A stretch of 10,000 nucleotides of DNA from Flavobacterium sp. GTDB lineage: Bacteria; Bacteroidota; Bacteroidia; Flavobacteriales; Flavobacteriaceae. A program made the position numbers and the translations under genes. Of this stretch, positions 1 through 6,700 are shown piece after piece (within the stretch, counting starts at the first letter, position 1; every line of letters begins with the position of its first letter). Location: the NCBI RefSeq assembly GCF_020217025.1, contig NZ_JAIWOF010000231.1, positions 1 to 10,000 of the forward strand, written 5' to 3'. The notes beneath the pieces are model-generated. The model had not been told where the DNA came from. It searched no databases and saw only the letters and a list, made by a program, of their open reading frames with translations.

Positions 1-1
1 A

Positions 2-343
2 AAATCGAGTACGCAATTTGTGGAAAGTGATGATGCGCATTGGTTGGTTATTGTTCATTATGAATCAGAAGAACAAGAAAAACCAGAGCGATTGGAACGC
101 AAATCGTACGAAGATTTAAATCCGAAAGACAAACAAGTTTACGGTTATTTGAATCAGTGGAGAAACGAAAAATCGGAAGCTTTGAAGCTGAAAAAGTATA
201 TGATTTGTCACAATTCAGAATTAATCGATTTAGCCATGTACAAGCCAAGTAACTTAGATGAATTACAACAAATCAAAGGTTTCGGGAAACAAAAATCGGA
301 GCGATTCGGAGAAGATATTTTAGCAATTTTAAATGCCGTTTGA
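2..343 (+). CDS. HRDC-domain protein, C-terminal part (5' end outside window)
   Basis: The reading frame is open to the left edge, so only the last 113 residues are present. A GTG at 20 could be taken as a start, but the frame continues upstream and the protein is more likely truncated by the window. The C-terminal ~75 residues look like an HRDC domain, the small helical nucleic-acid-binding module of RecQ helicases and RNase D. The strand ends in a helix-hairpin-like segment (IKGFGKQKSERFGEDIL) that fits the last HRDC helices. The preceding ~35 residues (a short beta-rich stretch around HWLVIVHYE, then a charged linker) I do not recognise. Small stand-alone HRDC proteins are, from memory, common in flavobacteria, but the missing N-terminus could also be a larger helicase or nuclease. 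The gene converges on the minus-strand cluster and ends in a strong hairpin terminator. Confidence 0.75.
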   Translation, partial: KSSTQFVESDDAHWLVIVHYESEEQEKPERLERKSYEDLNPKDKQVYGYLNQWRNEKSEALKLKKYMICHNSELIDLAMYKPSNLDELQQIKGFGKQKSERFGEDILAILNAV

Positions 344-349
344 GAAAAG

Positions 350-376
350 ACCGCCAGCGAAAGTTGGTGGTTTTTT
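350..376. terminator. bidirectional rho-independent terminator between convergent genes
   Basis: ACCGCCAGC (350-358) pairs with GTTGGTGGT (363-371) across a GAAA tetraloop, giving a 9-bp stem with two G-T wobbles, followed by a run of T to 376. On the opposite strand the same stem is followed by TCTTTTCTC, so it can also end transcription of the minus-strand cluster, whose last stop codon lies at 379-381. Confidence 0.85.
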
Positions 377-378
377 AT

Positions 379-1281
379 TTAAAACAAAATGTCTTTCGCT
401 ACTCGATACGTATTCGCGTGTGCTTCAATAATCGTTTTGATTTCAGGAGAATAACCACCACCCATGCTCACTTGAACTGGAATTTGGTAACGCTCACAAT
501 TTTGAAAAACAATTTCGTCTCTTTTTTTACAACCATCAACAGAGCAACCTAATTTCCCTAATTTATCAGAAGCCAAAATATCAACTCCGGCCAAATAGAA
601 AATGAAATCGGGTTTTTGTTGTTCTATTAGTTTAGGAATGATTTCGGAAATGGTTTTTAAAAAATCCTCATCAGAAGTATTGTCTTCAAAAGCAATGTCT
701 AAGTCAGAAGTTTCTTTTTTAAACGGATAATTCGATTTTCCATGGGTAGAAAAAGTAAAGACATTATCGTTTTTTTGAAAAATTTCTGCCGTTCCATTCC
801 CTTGATGCACGTCTAAGTCGATGATTAAGATTTTTTTTGCTAGTTTTTTATCTAACAAATATTGAGCAGCAATTGCTTGGTCATTCAATAAACAAAAGGC
901 TTCACCACGATTGGAGTAGGCATGATGGGTTCCACCCGCGATGTTGAACGCAACTTTTGTTTCGAAAGTTTTTTCAGCTCCTAGGACAGTTCCTTGGGCA
1001 ATTCGCAATTCTCGTTCCACAAGTTCTTTAGAAAGCGGAAAACCAATTTTTCGTGCTGCTTTAGGATCTAAAGTTAAATTCAGCAAATCGGAAACATATT
1101 CTTTTGTGTGAATCCTTAAAATAGTTTCAATTGGGATAATTTCAGGTTCAAAGAAATCGGTTTTTAAAGCAATACCTTCGTGTAGTAATTGTTGTGGTAA
1201 TAATTCGTATTTCAACATCGGGAAACGATGTCCTTCAGGTAACGGATGTTTAAAAATAGAGTGAAACGCAATCGGAAACAT
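379..1281 (-). CDS. class IV (HDAC11-like) histone deacetylase family protein
   Basis: This 300-residue protein is a zinc-dependent deacetylase of the arginase/HDAC fold and is full length for bacterial members. Visible active-site parts in order: the GGTHHA segment with paired histidines H119-H120, DLDVHQGNG with zinc ligands D157 and H159, the third ligand D234 in AGVDILASDKLG, and the catalytic tyrosine Y277 in GGGYS. The block DILASDKLGKLG...KRDEIVF resembles human HDAC11 more than class I/II enzymes, so I place it in class IV. HDAC11 removes long fatty-acyl groups from lysine; bacterial substrates are largely unknown (acetylated proteins, polyamines or other small amides). It is presumably cytoplasmic, as no signal peptide is seen. 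It is the last gene of the minus-strand cluster: its ATG directly follows the TAG of the acetyltransferase gene, so translation is probably coupled. Family assignment is firm; the substrate is not. Confidence 0.9.
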   Translation of the reverse strand: MFPIAFHSIFKHPLPEGHRFPMLKYELLPQQLLHEGIALKTDFFEPEIIPIETILRIHTKEYVSDLLNLTLDPKAARKIGFPLSKELVERELRIAQGTVLGAEKTFETKVAFNIAGGTHHAYSNRGEAFCLLNDQAIAAQYLLDKKLAKKILIIDLDVHQGNGTAEIFQKNDNVFTFSTHGKSNYPFKKETSDLDIAFEDNTSDEDFLKTISEIIPKLIEQQKPDFIFYLAGVDILASDKLGKLGCSVDGCKKRDEIVFQNCERYQIPVQVSMGGGYSPEIKTIIEAHANTYRVAKDILF

Positions 1282-1905
1282 CTAAGAGTTCATTAATTTT
1301 TGCAATTCATCTACAAATAAACCCATGTGGTAACCATCAACTAGGCCATGATGTGCTAAAACGGTCATTGCCATGGTTTTTTTACCATTTTCGGTCATTA
1401 ACTTTCCATAGGAAACTTTTGGACAACTATCTTTTAAAGAGTATTTTCTGGAGTGTGTTAATCCCGTGAAATTAATCCAAGGAACAGCAGAAAAATGAAT
1501 GATATTTTCAGGGAATTCTCTAGTGAAAAGTCCTGGTGTAATTTGAATTCTTTCAATTTCAGTTTGTACGATTTTGGCAAATTCGTGAATGTCAGAATGA
1601 AACTTCATAAACGAAAAACCAAACGTTTTGTCTTCTCGCATTATGGTAGAAGAAGCATCAATTTCGTCATAAAGTATTACTTCGTTTTCTTCAATTCGGT
1701 ATCTGAAATTTTCTACTTGGTTAACGGCAGCAATCGTTTTGTGTAAATAGTAAACAAAAAACGGAATCTGCATCACTTTTGCTTTTTCATATGCAATAGT
1801 CATATCGATTGACGTGGTAATACCAAAGAAAGGCTCTTCGAAAGTATTGAAAAATTCAAAATGTTCTTTTCGATTCCAAGAAGATATGTCTATTTTTTGT
1901 TTCAT
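1282..1905 (-). CDS. CatA-like (chloramphenicol acetyltransferase family) acyltransferase
   Basis: The 207-residue length matches the trimeric CAT family, which transfers acetyl from acetyl-CoA to a hydroxyl. The catalytic signature HHGLVDGYH lies at 185-193, with H186 as expected general base and D190 as the structural aspartate of HxxxDG. FSAVPWINF (138-146) corresponds to the CAT segment holding the serine that stabilises the tetrahedral intermediate; here it is S139. The usual CAT N-terminal pattern (SWxRxEHFxFF) is also present. Many flavobacteria carry a chromosomal copy of this kind, and drug resistance cannot be assumed; the natural acceptor is unknown. Its ATG overlaps the TGA of the upstream HAD gene (ATGA), and its stop abuts the deacetylase start. 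Nothing in base composition suggests recent transfer. Confidence 0.88.
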   Translation of the reverse strand: MKQKIDISSWNRKEHFEFFNTFEEPFFGITTSIDMTIAYEKAKVMQIPFFVYYLHKTIAAVNQVENFRYRIEENEVILYDEIDASSTIMREDKTFGFSFMKFHSDIHEFAKIVQTEIERIQITPGLFTREFPENIIHFSAVPWINFTGLTHSRKYSLKDSCPKVSYGKLMTENGKKTMAMTVLAHHGLVDGYHMGLFVDELQKLMNS

Positions 1906-2588
1906 TTTAATAAAGCTAAGATTTCGGTAATATTTGCAAATGATTTGAAATTTTGGTGCTTGATTTCGAAATCAATTTTTTCGTATTCCCAAGTGGTGTG
2001 ATACGGAATGTGTATCGCATGTCCGCCAATATTTAAAACTGGTAAAACATCCGATTTTAACGAGTTTCCAATCATTAGAAAATCTTCGGCTTTGCAATCC
2101 AAACGACCTAACATTTTTTCGTAATCTAATTCGGCTTTGTCGCTCATTACTTCAATGTGATGAAAGAAAGCGCCAATTCCAGAATCGTGTAATTTTCTAT
2201 GTTGGTCTTTTAAATCGCCTTTTGTGGCAACAACCAATTTATATTTCCCTTTCAATTGTTCCAAAACGGATTCAACGTTGGGTAACAATTCGACTGGTTT
2301 TTGAAGTAAATCTTTTCCAATGGCTAAAATTTGCTCAATTCCTTTTCCCGAAATTTGATGATTTGTCAATTGCAAAGCAGTTTCAATCATCGACAAGGTG
2401 AACGCTTTAATACCGAAACCATACAAAGGCAAATTTTTCACCTGATGATTCAAAATCAATCCCAAAATTTCTTGACTCGAAGCATAATCTTGAAACAACA
2501 CACAAAAGCGTTCTTGCGCCTCATCGAAATACGGTTCGTTGTGCCATAAAGTGTCGTCTGCATCGAAAGCGATTATTTTTGGAGTCAT
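1902..2588 (-). CDS. HAD-superfamily hydrolase (probable small-molecule phosphatase)
   Basis: This 228-residue protein carries the HAD phosphohydrolase motifs in order. Motif I is DADDT, with nucleophile D9 and acid/base D11. Motif II is VVATKGD, with T122. Motif III lysine is probably K151 in MSDKAELDYEKM. Motif IV is MIGNSLKSDV, where D180 is the likely magnesium ligand and N175 replaces the more usual aspartate. A helical cap lies between motifs I and II (about 16-100), as in subclass I enzymes of the phosphoglycolate phosphatase/haloacid dehalogenase type. It is likely a cytosolic phosphatase; the substrate cannot be read from sequence. It starts 10 bases after the metG stop and overlaps the next gene by 4 bases, so it sits inside the cluster. 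No good Shine-Dalgarno is seen; the start is preceded by an A-run. Confidence 0.88.
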   Translation of the reverse strand: MTPKIIAFDADDTLWHNEPYFDEAQERFCVLFQDYASSQEILGLILNHQVKNLPLYGFGIKAFTLSMIETALQLTNHQISGKGIEQILAIGKDLLQKPVELLPNVESVLEQLKGKYKLVVATKGDLKDQHRKLHDSGIGAFFHHIEVMSDKAELDYEKMLGRLDCKAEDFLMIGNSLKSDVLPVLNIGGHAIHIPYHTTWEYEKIDFEIKHQNFKSFANITEILALLK

Positions 2589-2598
2589 TTTTTTTGTT

Positions 2599-4656
2599 TT
2601 AAGAAATCATCGCGCCATTAATCACGCCTTCCGCATCTGGGTTTACAAAAACCAATTTACCTTCTGCGTTGTTCGTTAACAACAACATGCCTTCACTTTC
2701 AACACCACGTAAAGCTCTTGGTGCTAAGTTGACTAAAACGGTTACGCGTTTTCCAATTACTTCTTCTGGTGTAAAATGCTCAGCAATTCCTGAAACGATG
2801 GTTCTTACATCAATTCCAGTATCTACTTTTAACACTAAAAGTTTATTGGCCTTTGGCATTTTTTCAGCTTCGATGATGGTTCCAATTCGTAAATCTACTT
2901 TGGCAAAATCTTCGAAAGTGATGATTTCTTTTTGCGGTTCCGCTTTTGCATTTTCCACTTTATTGGCAGTTTTAGTTGCTTCTAATTTGTCTAATTGCTT
3001 TTGGATTTCAACATCTTCAATTTGGGCAAACAAGATTTCGGCTTGACCAATTTGATGACCTGCTGGTATCAAGTCTGTTTTAGTCGTTACATCGTTCCAA
3101 CCTAACGCATCGATTTTTAAAATATTCGATAATTTTTTAGCTGTGAAAGGTAAAAATGGTTCCGATAAAACTGCCAAAGCTGAAGCAATTTGCAATGCTA
3201 TATACATTTGAGTTTGTACTCTTGCCGGATTTTCTTTTACCATTTTCCATGGTTCTTCGTCCGCTAAATATTTGTTTCCTAAACGAGCTACATTCATCAA
3301 TTCGCCTAACGCTTCTCTAAATCTATAACGTTCAATCGAACTTGAAATTACGGCTGGATACGCTTTTAATTCGGCTAACGTTTGCTCATCAACTTCTGAA
3401 AATTCGTTTGGAGCTGGAACAATTCCGTTGTAATATTTGTTGGTTAGCACCACGACACGATTGATGAAATTTCCAAAAATCGCCGCTAGTTCGTTATTAT
3501 TTCTTGCTTGAAAATCTTTCCAAGTAAAGTCATTGTCTTTAGTTTCTGGTGCATTTGCTGTTAATGCATATCGCAACGAATCTTGTTTTTCTGGAAAATC
3601 TTGTAAATATTCATGCAACCAAACCGCCCAATTTTTAGAAGTCGATAATTTGTTTCCTTCTAAATTCAAAAATTCATTTGCTGGAACATTATCAGGTAAA
3701 ATATAACTTCCTTCTGCTTTTAACATCGCTGGAAAAATAATACAATGGAACACGATATTATCTTTTCCAATGAAGTGAACCAATTTTGTATCGGCATCTT
3801 TCCAATACGGTTCCCAATCTTTTCCTTCGCGAGCCGCCCATTCTTTTGTTGAAGAAATGTAGCCAATTGGCGCATCAAACCAAACATATAATTTTTTTCC
3901 TTCCGCACCTTCTACTGGAACATCGATTCCCCAATCTAAATCACGTGTTACGGCTCTTGGCTCTAAACCTCCATCAACCCACGATTTTACTTGTCCGTAA
4001 ACATTTGGTTTCCAATCGTTTTTATGACCTTCTAAAATCCATTCTCTTAAGAACGATTCGTAACGATTTAAAGGTAAAAACCAATGTTTCGTTGATTTTA
4101 AAATTGGAGTTTCTCCAGTTATGGTTGATTTTGGATTAATTAAATCCGTAGCATTTAAAGTCGAACCACATTTTTCGCATTGATCGCCGTATGCTTCAGG
4201 ATTGTCACATTTTGGACAAGTTCCGGTTACGAAACGATCGGCTAAAAATTGGTCAGCTTTTGCATCGTATAATTGTTCGGTAGTTTCTTCGATGAAATCA
4301 CCGTTATCGTATAATTTTTTGAAAAATTCCGAAGCCGTTTTATGATGAATCTCGGCAGAAGTTCTAGAATAATTATCAAAAGAAATTCCAAAATCTAAAA
4401 ACGATTTACGAATGATTCCGTCATATTTATCAATTACTTGTTGTGGTGTAATGCCTTCTTTTTTAGCTTTCATTGAAATTGCTACGCCGTGCTCGTCGCT
4501 TCCACAAATGAAAGCCACATCTTTTCCTTGCAAACGTAAATATCTCGCATAAATATCAGAAGGAACATAAACACCTGCTAAATGTCCAATGTGAATAGGT
4601 CCATTTGTATAAGGTAAAGCCGCAGTAATCGTATATCTTTTCGGATTTTCTAACAT
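2599..4656 (-). CDS. metG: methionyl-tRNA synthetase with C-terminal tRNA-binding domain
   Basis: MetRS charges tRNA-Met with methionine in the cytoplasm using ATP. The 685-residue product has the class I signatures HIGH (22-25, in [11 protein letters not shown]) and a KMSKS variant KLSTS (336-340). A zinc knuckle with four cysteines (C147, C150, C160, C163; CPKC...CEKC) lies in the connective insert, as in the E. coli type. The anticodon-binding helical domain follows (about 380-545), with the [15 protein letters not shown] block at its start. A lysine/glutamate-rich linker (about 550-577) leads to a C-terminal EMAP/Trbp111-like OB fold (578-685, KVDLRIGTI and [18 protein letters not shown]) that improves tRNA binding and dimerisation. 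The protein appears intact. It heads the minus-strand cluster. Its start codon lies only 12 bases from an inverted repeat, so its promoter must lie within or beyond that repeat unit. Confidence 0.98.
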   Translation of the reverse strand: MLENPKRYTITAALPYTNGPIHIGHLAGVYVPSDIYARYLRLQGKDVAFICGSDEHGVAISMKAKKEGITPQQVIDKYDGIIRKSFLDFGISFDNYSRTSAEIHHKTASEFFKKLYDNGDFIEETTEQLYDAKADQFLADRFVTGTCPKCDNPEAYGDQCEKCGSTLNATDLINPKSTITGETPILKSTKHWFLPLNRYESFLREWILEGHKNDWKPNVYGQVKSWVDGGLEPRAVTRDLDWGIDVPVEGAEGKKLYVWFDAPIGYISSTKEWAAREGKDWEPYWKDADTKLVHFIGKDNIVFHCIIFPAMLKAEGSYILPDNVPANEFLNLEGNKLSTSKNWAVWLHEYLQDFPEKQDSLRYALTANAPETKDNDFTWKDFQARNNNELAAIFGNFINRVVVLTNKYYNGIVPAPNEFSEVDEQTLAELKAYPAVISSSIERYRFREALGELMNVARLGNKYLADEEPWKMVKENPARVQTQMYIALQIASALAVLSEPFLPFTAKKLSNILKIDALGWNDVTTKTDLIPAGHQIGQAEILFAQIEDVEIQKQLDKLEATKTANKVENAKAEPQKEIITFEDFAKVDLRIGTIIEAEKMPKANKLLVLKVDTGIDVRTIVSGIAEHFTPEEVIGKRVTVLVNLAPRALRGVESEGMLLLTNNAEGKLVFVNPDAEGVINGAMIS

Positions 4657-4668
4657 AATTTATTTTAT

Positions 4669-4700
4669 TTTAACGCAAAGACGCTAAGTTTTTCGCAAAG
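4669..4700 (+). repeat. left 32-base inverted repeat (two CGCAAAG heptamers)
   Basis: This arm consists of TTTAACGCAAAG (4669-4680), a 5-base variable core ACGCT (4681-4685) and AAGTTTTTCGCAAAG (4686-4700). The reverse complement of 5138-5169 gives the same 12 and 15 bases with a different core, TTTAG, so 27 of 32 positions agree. CGCAAAG occurs at 4674-4680 and 4694-4700, exactly 20 bases apart, about two helical turns. The arm extends inward into a perfect 12-bp palindrome, GCAAAGCTTTGC (4695-4706), and a further GCAAAG at 4705-4710. It lies just upstream of metG, and in the metG direction it reads as CTTTGCG twice, resembling the TTTG core of a flavobacterial -7 element but without the TA at the right place. 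Confidence 0.85.
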
Positions 4701-4745
4701 CTTTGCAAAGAATTTTAAGTTTTAAAAGTGCAAATGTCGTGAAAA

Positions 4746-5123
4746 TTATAATTTATTCACAACTCGTCTGATACCTTCTTTTAAAAGAACGGAATTAAAG
4801 TTTAAAAGTAAGCCTAATTTGAAGTTACCAAGCCTTAAATAAGTTAGAGTTTGAGCAAAATGAAGTTCGGAAAGTTCTTCAACACTTTTTAATTCTAAAA
4901 CGAGTTTATCCTCTACAAGTAAATCAATTCTGTAACCGCAATCTAGTTTTACTTCTTCGAAAATCAATGGAATTGATTTTTCTTTTTCAACTTTAAATCC
5001 TGCTTGTACAAGTTTATAATAAAGACATTCTTTATATGTATTTTCAAGTAAGCCAGGTCCTAATGCATTATGAACTTCAATGGCAATTCCAATAACTCTA
5101 TTTGAGATTTCATTTTCTGTCAT
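4746..5123 (-). CDS. GxxExxY family protein, PD-(D/E)XK nuclease-like
   Basis: The 125-residue product has the family-defining motif GLLENTY (24-30; G24, E27, Y30), preceded by the typical IGIAIEVHNALGPG segment. The PD-(D/E)XK nuclease core is visible as GYRIDLLVEDKLVLELKS, with D67, E77 and K79 as predicted metal-binding and catalytic residues. QTLTYL with Q91 and Y95 is the usual following helix. The protein is full length for the family (TIGR04256/PF13366 by memory) and all catalytic residues are present, so it could be an active nuclease. Its biological role is not established. The ATG is preceded by AAAGG only 4 bases away, a weak ribosome site. A TATTTTTG element on the minus strand at 5229-5236 could be its -7 promoter box. 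One inverted-repeat arm lies 14 bases upstream of the start codon and the other lies 45 bases beyond the stop. Confidence 0.92.
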   Translation of the reverse strand: MTENEISNRVIGIAIEVHNALGPGLLENTYKECLYYKLVQAGFKVEKEKSIPLIFEEVKLDCGYRIDLLVEDKLVLELKSVEELSELHFAQTLTYLRLGNFKLGLLLNFNSVLLKEGIRRVVNKL

Positions 5124-5137
5124 TTTTCCTTTTTTAA

Positions 5138-5169
5138 CTTTGCGAAAAACTTCTAAACTTTGCGTTAAA
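5138..5169 (-). repeat. right 32-base inverted repeat (two CTTTGCG heptamers on + strand)
   Basis: On the + strand this reads CTTTGCGAAAAACTT (5138-5152), core CTAAA (5153-5157), then CTTTGCGTTAAA (5158-5169). It is the inverted partner of 4669-4700, with 27 of 32 positions matching and all differences confined to the 5-base core. The two heptamers start 20 bases apart, as in the other arm. The inner heptamer is part of TAACTTTG (5135-5142), which fits the TAnnTTTG -7 consensus reading rightward, though it lies 160 bases from the next start codon. Confidence 0.85.
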
Positions 5170-5250
5170 TTTTGAACAAACTAAGTGTTAATTTAAGAGA
5201 GCAAAGATTATTTTAGTAAAAACTGAAACAAAAATAATCGATTAGTGACG

Positions 5251-5286
5251 AAATCCCGAATTTTAATTGGATTTTGTTTACTTTTG
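5251..5286 (+). promoter_or_regulatory. probable promoter region of the LD-carboxypeptidase gene
   Basis: TACTTTTG (5279-5286) matches the Bacteroidota -7 consensus TAnnTTTG and ends 18 bases before the ATG, a typical distance. No clear -33 TTG is found at the right spacing. Just upstream, AAATCC (5251-5256) and GGATTT (5269-5274) form an imperfect inverted repeat with AATT arms inside, placed where the -33 region would be. It could bind a regulator, but AT richness makes chance plausible. Confidence 0.45.
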
Positions 5287-5304
5287 AGTTAATAAAATCT
5301 GACG

Positions 5305-6261
5305 ATGTATAGATTTATTTTGATACTTATTTTAATTTCAAACTTTTCTCATTCGCAAAAGAAAATGAAAATTCCACCTTATCTTAAAAAAGGCGACACA
5401 GTTGCTATTGTTTGTACGGCTCGTAAATTTTTTCCAGAAGATGCAAAACCCGCTATTGAATTATTAGCATCTTGGGGATTGAAAGCAAAATTAGGTCGAA
5501 CCATAGGTTTGGACAGTTGCCAACTTGGTGGAACTGATGCTGAACGAACAGCTGATTTTCAAGAAATGATGGATGACGACAACATCAAAGCCATTTGGTG
5601 TGCTCGTGGTGGTTATGGAACGGTTCGAATTATAGATTCGTTAGATTTTACTAAATTCAAAAAGCATCCAAAATGGATTATGGGTTTTTCCGATGTTACC
5701 GTTTTACATAGTCAATTGAATGTAGAAAGAGTAGCGACTTTGCATTCGATTATGCCATTTACGGTTCCAAAAGCACCTGAAGAAGTTAAAGAGACGTTGC
5801 GAAAAGCCCTTTTTGGCGAATCGATTTCCTACACAATTCCATCAAAATCATATGATGTAAAAGGAAAAGCTTCGGGTGAATTAGTAGGAGGAAATATATC
5901 GATTTTATATAGTTTATTGGGTTCAAAGTCATCGATTGATACCAAAGGGAAAATTCTTTTTATTGAAGATTTGGATGAATATTTGTATCATATCGACAGA
6001 ATGATATACAATCTAAAACGTAATGGTTATTTTGAAAATGTAAAAGGAATTATTGTGGGAAGTATGGCTGATATGCACGATAATGATATTCCTTTTGGAC
6101 AAAATGATGTCCAAATTATTACCGCAATTGCTAAAGAATATAACATTCCAATTGCTTTTGAATTTCCAGCGGGACATCAAAAAGACAACCGAACATTGAT
6201 TCTAGGAAAACAAGTTGATTTTGAAGTGAATGACAAAGAAGTAAAACTTCAATTTCATTAA
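5305..6261 (+). CDS. LD-carboxypeptidase (peptidase S66 family), possibly exported
   Basis: Enzymes of this family (LdcA) remove the terminal D-alanine from murein tetrapeptides during peptidoglycan recycling. The 318-residue protein shows the S66 landmarks: ARGGYG (100-105), nucleophile S129 in GFSDVT, E221 in IEDLDEYLYHIDRM, and H291 in PAGHQKDN. The S-E-H spacing is close to that of P. aeruginosa LdcA. The S66 domain itself starts around IPPYLKKGDTVAIV (23-36). Ahead of it the frame adds MYRFILILILISNFSHSQ, a short positive end, a hydrophobic stretch and a plausible cleavage site after SHSQ, so the product may be periplasmic or lipid-free exported. If translation instead began at M21 (5365) the enzyme would be cytoplasmic, as the E. 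coli form is. I prefer 5305 because the -7 element lies 18 bases upstream of it. It is followed after 17 bases by yraN. Confidence 0.9.
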   Translation: MYRFILILILISNFSHSQKKMKIPPYLKKGDTVAIVCTARKFFPEDAKPAIELLASWGLKAKLGRTIGLDSCQLGGTDAERTADFQEMMDDDNIKAIWCARGGYGTVRIIDSLDFTKFKKHPKWIMGFSDVTVLHSQLNVERVATLHSIMPFTVPKAPEEVKETLRKALFGESISYTIPSKSYDVKGKASGELVGGNISILYSLLGSKSSIDTKGKILFIEDLDEYLYHIDRMIYNLKRNGYFENVKGIIVGSMADMHDNDIPFGQNDVQIITAIAKEYNIPIAFEFPAGHQKDNRTLILGKQVDFEVNDKEVKLQFH

Positions 6262-6278
6262 AATTGACACATTTAAAA

Positions 6279-6638
6279 ATGGCAGAACATAACGATTTAG
6301 GAAAATTTGGAGAAGAATTAGCGGTTGATTTCTTAGAAAAAAACGGCTACGAAATCTTGGAAACGAATTGGGTTTTTGATAAAGCCGAAATCGATATTAT
6401 TGCCCAAAAAAATGGAATACTAGCTGTTGTAGAAGTAAAAACGCGTTCGAGTATTGAATTTGGTTTGCCGCAAGATTTTGTAAAACCTAAGAAAATTCAA
6501 TTATTGGTAAAAGCTATAAATGAGTATGTTACTCAAAACGATTTAGATGTTGAAGTTCGATTTGATATCGTGGCTATTCATAAAGAAAACTCTGATTTTG
6601 TTATAGAACACATTGAAGAAGCGTTTTATTATTTTTAA
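6279..6638 (+). CDS. YraN/UPF0102 family nuclease-like protein
   Basis: With the ATG at 6279 the product is 119 residues, the usual UPF0102 size. A TTG 15 bases upstream would add five residues that the family lacks, and MAEHNDLGKFGEELA is the expected N-terminus. The fold is PD-(D/E)XK: GEELA (11-15) on the first helix, then AEIDIIAQKNGILAVVEVKTR with D39, E52 and K54 as the catalytic-type residues. The family resembles Holliday-junction resolvases, but its physiological role is poorly defined. It starts 17 bases after the LD-carboxypeptidase stop and is likely cotranscribed with it. It is a different family from the other PD-(D/E)XK gene at 4746-5123. Confidence 0.92.
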   Translation: MAEHNDLGKFGEELAVDFLEKNGYEILETNWVFDKAEIDIIAQKNGILAVVEVKTRSSIEFGLPQDFVKPKKIQLLVKAINEYVTQNDLDVEVRFDIVAIHKENSDFVIEHIEEAFYYF

Positions 6639-6670
6639 TGTTAAATTTATAACAATTTGTTTTTTGTTTT

Positions 6671-6678
6671 TATCTTTG
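6671..6678 (+). promoter_or_regulatory. -7 promoter element for the ACT-domain gene
   Basis: TATCTTTG, followed by CG, matches the Bacteroidota -7 consensus TAnnTTTG and ends 22 bases before the ATG at 6701. A TTTG occurs at 6656-6659, but it is only 11 bases away, too close for a normal -33 box. The 62-base gap after yraN therefore probably contains an independent promoter. Confidence 0.6.
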
Positions 6679-6700
6679 CGCCAAACAAACAACTAAAAGC

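Larger units (their letters stand above)
4669..5169 (-). mobile_element. candidate small inverted-repeat cassette carrying a GxxExxY gene
   Basis: Two 32-base inverted repeats bracket a single small gene, giving a unit of about 501 bp set between the divergent metG and LD-carboxypeptidase genes. The interior holds the GxxExxY gene and short AT-rich flanks. No transposase is present. I see no convincing target-site duplication; both flanks are AT-rich, and the shared ATTTT is not significant. The unit could be a non-autonomous mobile element moved in trans, a cassette whose nuclease acts on its own ends, or a long-established locus with repeated regulatory sites. The repeats and gene are seen directly; mobility is inference. 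Confidence 0.45.

Noticed and set aside
340..552. 70-residue + strand reading frame over the end of the deacetylase gene
   Set aside because: It lies antisense to a well-supported HDAC gene, overlaps the terminator, and its product has no recognisable features.
1282..1905. Calling the CatA-like gene a chloramphenicol resistance determinant
   Set aside because: The active-site motif is present, but it sits in a core operon with metG and lacks signs of transfer; acceptor specificity cannot be read from sequence.
2669..3046. 125-residue + strand frame within metG
   Set aside because: It is antisense to the conserved C-terminal tRNA-binding domain of MetRS, and its composition is that of a shadow frame.
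3786..4139. 117-residue + strand frame within metG
   Set aside because: It is antisense to the MetRS catalytic domain and has no motif of its own.
4657..5181. Target-site duplication around the GxxExxY unit
   Set aside because: The only shared flanking bases are ATTTT-like runs, which are uninformative in such AT-rich sequence.
5190..5206. TTTAAGAGAGCAAAG as a third, degenerate arm of the inverted repeat
   Set aside because: It resembles TTTAACGCAAAG only with an insertion and has no second heptamer at 20 bases; chance similarity in AT-rich DNA is likely.
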